NCBI GenBank assembly: GCA_902388545.1 | Contig: CABMPS010000016.1 | Coordinates: 1 to 17,899, forward strand | Direction of reading: 5' to 3' | DNA from: an uncultured Collinsella sp. | GTDB lineage: Bacteria; Actinomycetota; Coriobacteriia; Coriobacteriales; Coriobacteriaceae | Length of the DNA stretch: 17,899 bases | Part shown: in pieces, positions 1 to 8,245 of the stretch | Position numbering within the stretch: the first letter of the stretch is position 1 | Layout: every line of letters begins with the position of its first letter | Notes under the pieces: model-generated | Database searches by the model: none | Told to the model about the DNA's origin: nothing | What the model saw: the letters and a program-made list of their open reading frames with translations, nothing else | Position numbers and translations under genes: made by a program

Positions 1-18
1 GCCCGTTCGTGCCGTTTG

Positions 19-759
19 TTAGGGCAGGGGTGTGCGCGTTGCCGTGTCGTGAAAATGGAAGATGCTCGGAATATAACGCGCCTCGACATACTCAAATTGA
101 GTTCCGGTTGAGTCGAATGTCTGGCTGGTTATGACAGCCAGATACGAAGAAGAATCGACGTCAAGCAACCGGCAGTCCTCGGCGTCAGGCTGGGCGAGTG
201 TTATCGTTCGTTTGCTCACGGCAATGGTGAGCCCTAGCTCATCCTCGATGTAATGGAAGAGCGACAGGGTAGCATTCTGCTCGTTTAGGCCGGGGACGGA
301 AGAAGTTAGGAAGTAGTGGCGGTCGACAGCGACCGGTTTATCGTCGAGCATGCGGACGAGCTTCAAATGCGTAAGGTCTTCTCCTTCGGGAAATCCCGTC
401 AATTGAGCTAGACACTTATTGGTGCTTACGTGTTCGAAATAGACGATTTTTGACGTTGGAATTGCTCCGATCGCGTGTGCCGATTCGCTGAACGAAGAAA
501 GGTCGCTTACGGTGAATGCGCCTTCTTTGCTGGTGCCTGCAAGTGACGTCTCGATTACGAGGACTCCCTTGCCTTTAATGGACTGAACTAGACCTTCATT
601 TGCGAGAAGTGAGATGGCCTTGCGCACCGTCATTCGAGAACAGGAGAACTCTTTGGACAGATTTTGTTCAGAAGGAAGGAGCGATCCCACGGGATGCTTG
701 CCTTCGATAATCCGCTCTCGAAGGCTGCGGTAAATTTCACTGTACAGGATCCTTGCCAA
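19..759 (-). CDS. GntR-family (HutC/UTRA subfamily) transcriptional regulator of the glucoside cluster
   Basis: This 246-residue protein has an N-terminal winged helix-turn-helix (about residues 5-70), with the family signature LLPSEQNLSKEFSCSRMTVR and the wing GLVQSIKGKGVLV. A UTRA effector-binding domain follows (about 85-240). Such regulators usually repress sugar genes and release DNA on binding a sugar phosphate. The start is a TTG at 757-759, six bases after a perfect AAGGAG; no ATG is as well placed. It is transcribed divergently from a GH4 glucosidase and PTS permease. Two identical palindromes with the core GTCTAGAC, which resembles the dre sites of DasR/NagR in the same subfamily, lie in front of that cluster. 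I infer that it represses the cluster and responds to a phosphorylated alpha-glucoside or glucose 6-phosphate. The family call is firm; the ligand is inferred. Confidence 0.93.
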   Translation of the reverse strand: MARILYSEIYRSLRERIIEGKHPVGSLLPSEQNLSKEFSCSRMTVRKAISLLANEGLVQSIKGKGVLVIETSLAGTSKEGAFTVSDLSSFSESAHAIGAIPTSKIVYFEHVSTNKCLAQLTGFPEGEDLTHLKLVRMLDDKPVAVDRHYFLTSSVPGLNEQNATLSLFHYIEDELGLTIAVSKRTITLAQPDAEDCRLLDVDSSSYLAVITSQTFDSTGTQFEYVEARYIPSIFHFHDTATRTPLP

Positions 760-765
760 AATGCT

Positions 766-771
766 CTCCTT
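766..771 (-). promoter_or_regulatory. Ribosome binding site fixing the TTG start of the GntR regulator
   Basis: On the - strand this reads AAGGAG and stands six bases before TTG at 759-757. It is a near-perfect anti-Shine-Dalgarno match, and it is the reason for accepting a TTG start. Confidence 0.75.
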
Positions 772-822
772 ATAGAGGCGGTACGGAATGCGTCAAATCG
801 GCGCGATAGTCTGTTTCTACCA

Positions 823-828
823 ATTATA
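823..828 (-). promoter_or_regulatory. Candidate -10 element of the GntR regulator gene
   Basis: The - strand reads TATAAT here, about 64 bases before the regulator's TTG start. I see no good -35 hexamer 16-18 bases upstream, so the promoter may need another activator or be weak. An inverted repeat AAGTG-GAGA-CACTT (831-844) lies between the -10 and the expected -35 and could be an autoregulatory site, but it does not resemble the two operators in front of the glucosidase. Confidence 0.4.
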
Positions 829-898
829 GGAAGTGGAGACACTTAAAGTTGCCGCTTACCGCCATAAATCAACCGTTCACCCGTGTGCTTAACATGTC

Positions 899-2298
<1,400 letters not shown>

Positions 2299-2334
2299 TA
2301 TCGGAAATCAATTTAGCGAATGATGGCGGGCGGC

Positions 2335-2351
2335 CGACCTTGGACAGGTCG
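2335..2351 (+). other. Intercistronic hairpin just upstream of the PTS gene ribosome binding site
   Basis: CGACCT (2335-2340), loop TGGAC and AGGTCG (2346-2351) form a perfect 6-bp stem ending five bases before GGAGG at 2356-2360. There is no T run, so it is not a terminator. It could be an mRNA-stability or processing element between the glucosidase and permease genes. Confidence 0.4.
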
Positions 2352-2366
2352 CATGGGAGGAAAACC

Positions 2367-3836
2367 ATGAGCGAAAGCAAAGAGCTTGCAAATCGCAAGC
2401 TCGGCGAGGACGTAGTTGGCCTCGTCGGCGGTAAGGAAAACATCCTGAGCATCTCGCACTGCATGACGCGTCTACGTTTCAAGCTGCGAGACGATGCGAA
2501 GGCCGATACTAAGGCAATTGAATCTCATAAAGGCGTCATTCAAGTAATCAACGCGAATGGCCAGTATCAGGTTGTTGTCGGCATCAATGTGATTGAGGAT
2601 GTTTACGATGCCGCGGTTGCCGCTTCTGGTGTCGAGGGGCTGGGCGAGGTTAATCTTGATGGTGAGCCCGTCAAGAAAGGAAACGTTGTTAGTGCCCTTA
2701 TCGATACTATTTCAGGCGTAATCCAGCCGATTCTTGCGGTGCTGTGTGCTGCGGGCATGATCAAGGGTGTTTTGAGTATTCTCGTCGCCCTCGGATGGAT
2801 CACGGCGACAGATGGCTTGTACCAGATTCTATATGCGGCAGGTGATGGCTTCTTCTACTTCTTGCCGATTATCCTTGGCTATACCGCGGCAAAGAAGTTT
2901 GGCTGTAGTGAGTTCGTTGGTATGACGCTCGGTATCGCACTTACGTATCCGGCGATGGTCAACATCACATCGGGCGATGTTTTGGGAACGGTGTTTGCCG
3001 GCACTCCCTTTGCCATGAACTACTACACGACTTTCCTCGGCATACCCGTCATCATGCCGTCTTCGGGTTATACGAGCTCTGTCATTCCGATTATCATCTC
3101 TGTTTGGTTCGCGGCAAAGCTGGAGAAGTGGTGCCGCAAGCATTTCTCTGAGTATGTAAAGTTCTTCTTTGTGCCTACATGCGTGCTCGTTGTGATGGTC
3201 CCCGCTACCTATTTGATTATTGGTCCGATCGCCACCCTGATCACGAACCTCATGAGCCTGCTGTTTAACTCCCTCTACAGCTTGCCTGTCATCGGCGGCG
3301 CGCTCGGCGGCATCGTGCTTACTGCCATTTGGCAGCCTATGGTCATCTTTGGCTTCCACTGGAGTGTCATTGCTCTCATGCTGGTGAACATTGCCTCCCA
3401 GGGCTGGGATATTGTCATGGCGCCGTACATGGTTTGCTCGTACGCTCAGTCCCTTGCCGTCCTTGCCATTCTTCTGAAGACTAAGGACGTAAAGCTCAAG
3501 CAGCTTGCATGGCCGGCGTTCATCTCGGGCTTCTTCTTCGGCATCACTGAGCCCTGCATCTACGGTGTGACCCTTCCGCGCAAGAAGCCTTTTATCATGA
3601 GCTGCATCGCCTCTGTGCCCGGCGGCCTAATCATCGGCGCTCTTGGCACCAAGATGTTCGCCTTCACCGGCGGCGGCTTCTGCGCCTTCCCGGGCTTCAT
3701 TGATCCGTCCGGCGCAATGGGTGCAAGCTACCTGATTTACGTAATCATAGCCATCGTGGTTTCCAGCGTGATTTCGTTCCTGCTTACGTATGCGACGTAC
3801 AAGGAGGACGTGCCGGCGGTAGAGGCTGCAAAGTAG
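2367..3836 (+). CDS. PTS glucose/glucoside-family permease, IIBC component
   Basis: This 489-residue membrane transporter takes up a glucoside and phosphorylates it. An N-terminal EIIB domain (about 1-85) has the phospho-accepting Cys32 in SISHCMTRLRFKL. An EIIC domain (about 105-480) of many hydrophobic segments follows, including FGFHWSVIAL (328-337) and the conserved GITEPCIYG loop (392-400). The IIB-IIC order resembles beta-glucoside, sucrose and trehalose permeases rather than Bacillus GlvC. No IIA domain is fused, so phosphate must come from a IIA encoded elsewhere. The start is ATG 2367, six bases after GGAGG; an upstream in-frame start at 2340 has no such site. The neighbouring GH4 enzyme implies an alpha-glucoside substrate; this is inferred, since the domain alone does not fix the sugar. 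Confidence 0.92.
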   Translation: MSESKELANRKLGEDVVGLVGGKENILSISHCMTRLRFKLRDDAKADTKAIESHKGVIQVINANGQYQVVVGINVIEDVYDAAVAASGVEGLGEVNLDGEPVKKGNVVSALIDTISGVIQPILAVLCAAGMIKGVLSILVALGWITATDGLYQILYAAGDGFFYFLPIILGYTAAKKFGCSEFVGMTLGIALTYPAMVNITSGDVLGTVFAGTPFAMNYYTTFLGIPVIMPSSGYTSSVIPIIISVWFAAKLEKWCRKHFSEYVKFFFVPTCVLVVMVPATYLIIGPIATLITNLMSLLFNSLYSLPVIGGALGGIVLTAIWQPMVIFGFHWSVIALMLVNIASQGWDIVMAPYMVCSYAQSLAVLAILLKTKDVKLKQLAWPAFISGFFFGITEPCIYGVTLPRKKPFIMSCIASVPGGLIIGALGTKMFAFTGGGFCAFPGFIDPSGAMGASYLIYVIIAIVVSSVISFLLTYATYKEDVPAVEAAK

Positions 3837-3956
3837 CCAAAGAAGTGGAGCCGCGGAACAAGTATTTCCCCGCGCGCCAGCAATCTGACAGGGTCGTCCT
3901 TGGATAAGCGCCGAGGGCGACCTTGTCTTGTGCTGGTTTCGTTTGAGAGGCAGTGG

Positions 3957-5399
3957 TTGAGAGTGTCTAATATTATCTTTGACAATAGGATGGGTGAGGC
4001 GTGCCTTGCGGCGTGGAGGTCCGCGGGCGTGGAAGTCCGCTCGGTCGTGGTCCGACAAGATGGTGAAGTCGTCTTTGAGCATGCGGCTGCGCCGTTCGTC
4101 CTCGAACACGTTCATCCGCTCTATTCTGTGACTAAGTCCTTTACCTCGGTCGCTGTCGGGATGTTGGTGAATGAAGGACGGCTGTCGCTGGCCGATCGCT
4201 GGATTTCATACTTCCCGGAATATGAAGGCGAGATCGCGGATGAGCGCTTTCGCAATGTGACGGTTCGCAATTTGCTGACTATGACGATGGGGCAGGAGAG
4301 TGACCTTTCGTATATTGGCGCGGGAGACGACTGGGCACATGAGGTTCTTCATCGTGAGTTTGACTGGAAGCCGGGCGAGGTCTTTCACTACGATTCGCTG
4401 TGTTCACATTTATTGAGCATGCTCGTGCAACGCATAAGTGGAACGAAAGAATCCGATTATCTCGCTGAACGTTTGTTTACGCCGTTAGGCATTAGAAATT
4501 GGTGGTGGGAAGAGGATCAAGCCGGTCATACGACCGGAGGTTTTGGTCTTCACCTTTCGACACCAGATTTGGCTAAGTTTGGTCAATGTTTGCTGGATGG
4601 CGGCAAGTGGCGTGGGGAACAGATCATTCCCGCGGAATGGGTTGCCGAGGCGACGAAGATTCAGATGGAAACGAGCCCCTTTTATCCGTCTGAGGCGACT
4701 GAAGACAGCAATGGCTATGGATACCAGTTCTGGATGTGCCGGCGTGGCGGGTTCAGATGCTCTGGCCTTTTTGGGCAGCTGTGCTACATACGGCCCACAG
4801 ATGGCCTTGTCATCGCTTGCTCGAGTTCCACGACAGGAAGTAAGGCGCTGCTTGATCCGCTGTATGAGGTATTGTTCAAAGAGTCTAGTGTTCGGGAAAC
4901 GGTGGCTTCCGAACGTGACTTCGATAGCATTCCCGTGCCAGTTGGGTTGGCTTCTGGCGGACGTTTGAGTTCATTACGCCTCGAGGGCATGCATCATTGC
5001 ATTTTCGGGGATTTTGAAGAGATCGATATTCGATTTCATGAGAATGAGCTGGATTTGTCTCTGTTGCGCGATGGTCGTGAGTACGGCGTGAGGGCCGGCT
5101 ACAAGTCTTGGGTTTGTAAATCGGGCGATGGGGTCGGAGTCGGAGACCTCTTTCCTTTTGTAACTCATGAAGCTGAGAGGGACGATGCCCCCGCATGGGA
5201 TGTTCGCAAGTTGTTTGCAGCGTATGCCTGGACTTCGCTAACAAGTTTACAAATCGAGACCAGGGAACTGGACTACACACGGCGCTGTTTTATCGATGTG
5301 CAGATCGGAGGTATTTATGCTGTGTGTAGGGTGCGAGTTGAGGGAATGTGCTGTTTCCCGGCACCCTCGGAACTCACAGCGATTTTGAAGTTGGGATAA
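3957..5399 (+). CDS. Cytosolic beta-lactamase-fold serine hydrolase (class C / CubicO-like)
   Basis: About 480 residues. The first part (about 35-300) is a PF00144-type domain: nucleophile motif S57-V-T-K60 in PLYSVTKSF, the second motif Y145-D-S147 in FHYDSLCSHLL, and the family stretch HTTGGFGLHLSTPDLAKFGQ (191-210) ahead of GEQIIPAEWV. The third motif is not the usual HxG or KTG; FGQ at 272-274 occupies the region. There is no signal peptide, so it acts in the cytosol, unlike beta-lactamases or penicillin-binding proteins. The last 180 residues are an extra domain I do not recognise. TTG 3957 lies six bases after GAGAGG (3945-3950); GTG 3963 or an upstream TTG at 3900 are alternatives. It follows the permease by 120 bp in the same direction. 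Esterase, amidase or transacylase activity on an imported glucoside is possible but unproven. Confidence 0.85.
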   Translation: MRVSNIIFDNRMGEACLAAWRSAGVEVRSVVVRQDGEVVFEHAAAPFVLEHVHPLYSVTKSFTSVAVGMLVNEGRLSLADRWISYFPEYEGEIADERFRNVTVRNLLTMTMGQESDLSYIGAGDDWAHEVLHREFDWKPGEVFHYDSLCSHLLSMLVQRISGTKESDYLAERLFTPLGIRNWWWEEDQAGHTTGGFGLHLSTPDLAKFGQCLLDGGKWRGEQIIPAEWVAEATKIQMETSPFYPSEATEDSNGYGYQFWMCRRGGFRCSGLFGQLCYIRPTDGLVIACSSSTTGSKALLDPLYEVLFKESSVRETVASERDFDSIPVPVGLASGGRLSSLRLEGMHHCIFGDFEEIDIRFHENELDLSLLRDGREYGVRAGYKSWVCKSGDGVGVGDLFPFVTHEAERDDAPAWDVRKLFAAYAWTSLTSLQIETRELDYTRRCFIDVQIGGIYAVCRVRVEGMCCFPAPSELTAILKLG

Positions 5400-5449
5400 T
5401 TTTTCAAGACGTGCGATTGATAAGAAAGCTTGTCAACATCACGGCTAAT

Positions 5450-5480
5450 GGAGACGGAGCTGTCTCCAGGCAATGTTTTT
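5450..5480 (+). terminator. Weak candidate terminator after the glucoside cluster
   Basis: GGAGAC (5450-5455), loop GGAGCT and GTCTCC (5462-5467) form a 6-bp stem. A T5 run follows at 5476-5480, but eight bases after the stem, further than in a standard intrinsic terminator. It lies 51 bp after the hydrolase stop. I see no better terminator in the gap. Confidence 0.35.
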
Positions 5481-5573
5481 CGATACGAACGTCTCAGATA
5501 TCGTATTGCTAGGGACTAAGTCAATCACTTGTTAGGGTCGAAGCGTAAATGCGTTTCCTCAGCTCCGCACCCT

Positions 5574-5600
5574 GCCGGGTTCGAATCCCGGCGTATGGGC
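5574..5600 (+). pseudogene. tRNA 3'-end remnant (T-arm plus partial acceptor), possible attachment site
   Basis: GCCGGG-TTCGAAT-CCCGGC (5574-5592) is a canonical tRNA T-arm with the invariant TTCGAAT loop, followed by GTATGGGC, which resembles the 3' side of an acceptor stem. Upstream I find no matching 5' acceptor strand (CCATACG or GCCCATA), no D-arm and no convincing anticodon arm, so this is not a whole tRNA on the + strand. A tRNA 3' end beside low-GC accessory genes is what site-specific integration into a tRNA leaves as the distal att site. Chance resemblance or a decayed tRNA remain possible. Confidence 0.45.
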
Positions 5601-5603
5601 AGC

Positions 5604-5635
5604 AAAAAGCCCGCCACCGAATTGGTAACGGGCTT
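5604..5635 (-). terminator. Intrinsic terminator of tRNA-Glu
   Basis: Reading the - strand, AAGCCCG (5635-5629) pairs with CGGGCTT (5613-5607), with a small inner pairing of ACC and GGT in the loop. The transcript then runs through five T at 5608-5604. It begins about 12 bases after the end of tRNA-Glu and ends that transcript. Confidence 0.75.
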
Positions 5636-5646
5636 CTCAGATTCTG

Positions 5647-5723
5647 TGGTGCCCCCAGCGGGATTCGAACCCGCGATATCCACCTTGAAAGGGTGGCGTC
5701 CTTGGCCGCTAGACGATGGGGAC
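5647..5723 (-). tRNA. tRNA-Glu (anticodon UUC), CCA encoded
   Basis: On the - strand the acceptor GTCCCCA (5723-5717) pairs with TGGGGGC (5657-5651), followed by discriminator A and a genomic CCA (5649-5647). The anticodon arm is CCACC-CTTTCAA-GGTGG, giving anticodon TTC, and the T-arm is GCGGG-TTCGAAT-CCCGC. All arms of the cloverleaf close. It would decode GAA and GAG. Confidence 0.95.
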
Positions 5724-5733
5724 AGCGGAAAAG

Positions 5734-5762
5734 AGTATAGCAGACTTTTTTATCTGTTCACA
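5734..5762 (-). promoter_or_regulatory. Promoter of tRNA-Glu
   Basis: The - strand has a -10 TATACT (5739-5734) and, 17 bp upstream, TGTGAA (5762-5757) as a poor -35. Initiation would fall a few bases before the tRNA 5' end at 5723, leaving almost no leader. Confidence 0.5.
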
Positions 5763-5771
5763 TATCGTTGG

Positions 5772-5800
5772 CAGATTGAAAAACCACCACAAAGGAGTGG
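5772..5800. repeat. Partial composite repeat: fragment of the array unit fused to a half hairpin arm
   Basis: CAGATTGA (5772-5779) matches part of the inverted-repeat unit at 5944-5960. It is followed almost at once by AACCACCACAAAGG (5782-5795), identical to the left arm of the hairpin at 5980-6016. The same order occurs 170-200 bp to the right with a longer gap, so this looks like a shortened copy of one composite element. Confidence 0.55.
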
Positions 5801-5823
5801 GTTTCTATTCCGATTTTCAAATA

Positions 5824-5960
5824 TCTCAATCTGTAACATCTGGGCGGGCAAATCGGCTCTATCTGTTACAGATCGAGACAAAAGGCAGGCGTCGGGACGA
5901 ACATCTCAATCTGTAACAGTAAGACGACTTTTAACGGTCTAGATGTTACAGATTGAGACA
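5824..5960. repeat. Array of alternating inverted repeats (TCTCAATCTGTAACA unit)
   Basis: Four copies of one 15-17-bp unit alternate in direction. Forward copies are TCTCAATCTGTAACA at 5824-5838 and 5904-5918. Inverted copies are TGTTACAGATCGAGACA at 5864-5880 (one mismatch) and TGTTACAGATTGAGACA at 5944-5960. Each forward/inverted pair can fold as a hairpin with a loop of about 25 bases, and the pairs repeat with an 80-bp period. No reading frame here has a credible start or composition. The layout resembles bacterial REP/BIME elements; operator sites or a structured RNA are alternatives. Confidence 0.75.
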
Positions 5961-5979
5961 AACCGCTGGGATGGGCCAA

Positions 5980-6016
5980 AACCACCACAAAGGTGCCTGT
6001 CCCCTTTGTGGTGGTT
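5980..6016 (-). terminator. Long perfect hairpin terminating the MurT-GatD operon
   Basis: AACCACCACAAAGG (5980-5993) and CCTTTGTGGTGGTT (6003-6016) form a perfect 14-bp stem around a 9-base loop. On the - strand it begins seven bases after the MurT-GatD stop, and the stem's end together with the next bases gives TTTT, so it can act as a modest intrinsic terminator. A half copy of the arm occurs at 5782-5795, so the sequence is also repetitive. Confidence 0.65.
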
Positions 6017-6022
6017 GGGACG

Positions 6023-8200
6023 TTAGGGGAGGAGCTTCATGGCGGCGTCGTGGGCGGCGTGCTCGTAGGTGTCGTCGAGGGGCTTGAGCGGCAGCAGAGC
6101 TGTGGCCTGCGCATCGCCGCGGCGCTCGAGGGCGTGGGTAATGAGCCAGTCGGCGAGCTCGGGGTTCTTGGGCAGTGCCGGTCCGTGTAGATACGTGCCG
6201 ATGACGCCCTTGTAGATCAGTCCCTCAAAGCCATCGTCGCCGTTGTTGCCGGTACCCGTGACGACGGACGTTCCGAGCGACGTGGCATCTGCGTCGAGCA
6301 GAGTGCGGCCGCCGTGGTTTTCGAATCCCACAAAGGGCTCGGGTGCCAGGTCGGTCTTGACGGCGACGTTGCCGATCAGGCGGTCGGAGCCGCGCACAGT
6401 CTCGGCGGCAATGACGCCCAGACCCTCGATGCGATCCTCGCCCATATAGTACGAACGGCCGAGCAGCTGATAGCTGCCGCAGATGGCAAGCAGCGAGCCG
6501 CCATCCTCAACATAGGCCGCGACCTTATCTTTTTGGGCGAGCAGCTCGTGTGCCACGGCTAGCTGGTCGCGGTCGGAGCCGCCACCCATCATGACGATAT
6601 CGGCATCGGTCAAATCAAGCGTTTCGCCCATACGGACCTCGTCTACACGCACGGGAATGCCACGCCAGGCGCAGCGGCGTTCGAGGGCGATGACGTTGCC
6701 GCCGTCGCCGTAGAGGTTAAGGGCATCGGGGTACAGATAGACGATGCGCAGCGGGCGCGAAAGCTCGACCGGCGCAATATCGGTGGGGACAGCGCTACCA
6801 TCGGCGCGCGTTACGGCGTGGGAGGCGACCGAACTTGCATCGGTGCCTTTGAGCCCGTCGAGCTCCTTGACTAACGGCGGGAAGGCCGTGTAGTTGGCGA
6901 CGGCGTAGAAGGTGTCATCGGCGGCCTCGTCTGCCACGGCGCCGATCGCCTGCGCGACGTCCGAGATAATCGCGGCATCGATGCCGGCGTACTTGAGGCG
7001 TACCTGCATATCGTGCGCGCGCGTGCCTCCGGCAAAGGCGACAAGCCCCGTTGTATCGGCGATGCGCTCGAAGTCGACATCGTAGATCCACGAGACATCG
7101 TGGCCGTCGGCATCGTTATCGTTTAGGAAGAAGGCGCAGAGCCTGCCACCTGCCGTTTTAATGGACTGGATCTGGCGATCGAAGCCCACGGGATTCTTGG
7201 CCAGGTTGGCCTCGACGGTGCGGCCGGCAATATCCCAGCGGCCCATGCGTCCGCCGGCGGGCACGTAGGCATTAAGCGTGGGCTGCAGGTGCGCCGCGTC
7301 CACGCCCAGCTCGTGCGCCGCAAAGAAGGCGGCGGCGACGTTATAGACCATGTACAGGCCGTTGTAGCGCGTGGCGATGTGCACGGCGGGCGCGTTGGCC
7401 TCGGGTCCAAAGGCCAGGTCAAAGCCGTAGCCGTCGCAGCCGAGCTCAACGCCCGTCACGCGGCGGAGCAGCGCGGGGCGACCCCAGCCGCACGAAGGGC
7501 AATGATAGGCGCCCAGCTGTCCGTACTGCACATAGTCGTATTCCAGCGGGGCGTTGCACTGCGAGCAAAAACGCGAGTCGCTAATGCGATCGGACTCGGT
7601 GCCCGTGGCACCGTCGATGCCAAAGGCGATGCTCGTGTTGGGGACGCGTGCGGCGATCGAGGCGCACAGCGGATCGTCGGCGTTATAGATGAGCGTCGTT
7701 GCCGGCGAAAGCTCCAGCGCGTGGGCGATGACGTCCTGGGTGTGGTCGATCTCGCCGTAGCGGTCCAGCTGGTCGCGGAACAGGTTGAGCAGCACAAAGT
7801 AGGTCGGCTTGAGCTTGGGCAGGACGCGCACCGTGTAGAGCTCGTCGCACTCAAAGACGCCTACGCGCTTGCCGCTTCCGGCGCGCTTAAGATCGCCGCG
7901 CGCCTCGAGCAGGGCGCCCACCACGCCCGGCTCCATGTTGTTTCCGGCACGGTTGCATACCACGGTGGCGCCGCTGGCGGCAACGGCGTCGGCGATGAGG
8001 TTGGAGGTGGTGGTCTTGCCGTTGGTGCCGGTGATTACCACGCTGCGGTCGACAAGGTCCGCGAGGTCGCTCAGCAACTCGGGGTCGATCTTCATGGCGA
8101 TGCGGCCGGGGAGTACGCCGCCCTGGCGCTTAAGGACGGAGCGCAGCCCCCAGCGGGCGATATCGCTCGAGGTGCAGGCGAGAGATGAGCGGAAGTTCAT
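6023..8200 (-). CDS. murT-gatD: Fused lipid II isoglutaminyl synthase, MurT-GatD (ligase plus glutaminase in one chain)
   Basis: The MurT/GatD enzyme amidates the alpha-carboxyl of D-Glu in lipid II, using glutamine and ATP, at the inner face of the membrane. Here one 725-residue chain carries both parts. MurT (about 1-445): Mur-ligase P-loop GTNGKTT (58-64), the four-Cys zinc ribbon C212/C215/C234/C237 inserted in the ligase domain, and a C-terminal DUF1727-type domain with DADGHDVSWIYD (363-374). D365 or D368 may supply the acid that completes the glutaminase triad. A linker of about 35 residues follows. GatD (about 483-695) has nucleophile C574 in LLAICGSYQLLG and H672 in GTYLHGP. The ATG at 8200 has AGGA eight bases upstream. 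The family normally has two adjacent genes; no frameshift or stop separates them here. Two TPR-like genes precede it with a 45-bp gap. Confidence 0.93.
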   Translation of the reverse strand: MNFRSSLACTSSDIARWGLRSVLKRQGGVLPGRIAMKIDPELLSDLADLVDRSVVITGTNGKTTTSNLIADAVAASGATVVCNRAGNNMEPGVVGALLEARGDLKRAGSGKRVGVFECDELYTVRVLPKLKPTYFVLLNLFRDQLDRYGEIDHTQDVIAHALELSPATTLIYNADDPLCASIAARVPNTSIAFGIDGATGTESDRISDSRFCSQCNAPLEYDYVQYGQLGAYHCPSCGWGRPALLRRVTGVELGCDGYGFDLAFGPEANAPAVHIATRYNGLYMVYNVAAAFFAAHELGVDAAHLQPTLNAYVPAGGRMGRWDIAGRTVEANLAKNPVGFDRQIQSIKTAGGRLCAFFLNDNDADGHDVSWIYDVDFERIADTTGLVAFAGGTRAHDMQVRLKYAGIDAAIISDVAQAIGAVADEAADDTFYAVANYTAFPPLVKELDGLKGTDASSVASHAVTRADGSAVPTDIAPVELSRPLRIVYLYPDALNLYGDGGNVIALERRCAWRGIPVRVDEVRMGETLDLTDADIVMMGGGSDRDQLAVAHELLAQKDKVAAYVEDGGSLLAICGSYQLLGRSYYMGEDRIEGLGVIAAETVRGSDRLIGNVAVKTDLAPEPFVGFENHGGRTLLDADATSLGTSVVTGTGNNGDDGFEGLIYKGVIGTYLHGPALPKNPELADWLITHALERRGDAQATALLPLKPLDDTYEHAAHDAAMKLLP

Positions 8201-8245
8201 GAAGCCGTTCCTAACGTGAATGACATGGTCGTGACGTTTGCGCCG

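Noticed and set aside
831..844. AAGTG-GAGA-CACTT as a third operator of the GntR regulator
   Set aside because: It shares no core with the two TGTCTAGACA sites and is short enough to occur by chance.
5530..5600. A complete tRNA on the + strand
   Set aside because: Only the T-arm and part of an acceptor can be found. No 5' acceptor strand, D-arm or anticodon arm pairs correctly.
5529..5942. Open frames across the tRNA region (for example 5529-5942 and 5549-5740, + strand)
   Set aside because: They read through the tRNA remnant, the terminator, the antisense of tRNA-Glu and the repeats. The arginine-rich peptides are typical of translated tRNA sequence, and there is no ribosome binding site.
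5824..5960. CRISPR array
   Set aside because: The repeat units alternate in orientation, are only 15-17 bp, and are separated by unequal gaps without spacer-like uniform lengths; no cas gene is present.
7289..8188. 299-codon open frame on the + strand inside MurT-GatD
   Set aside because: It is antisense to a gene with clear catalytic motifs. High-GC codon bias of the real gene opens this frame; the peptide is low-complexity and matches nothing recognisable.
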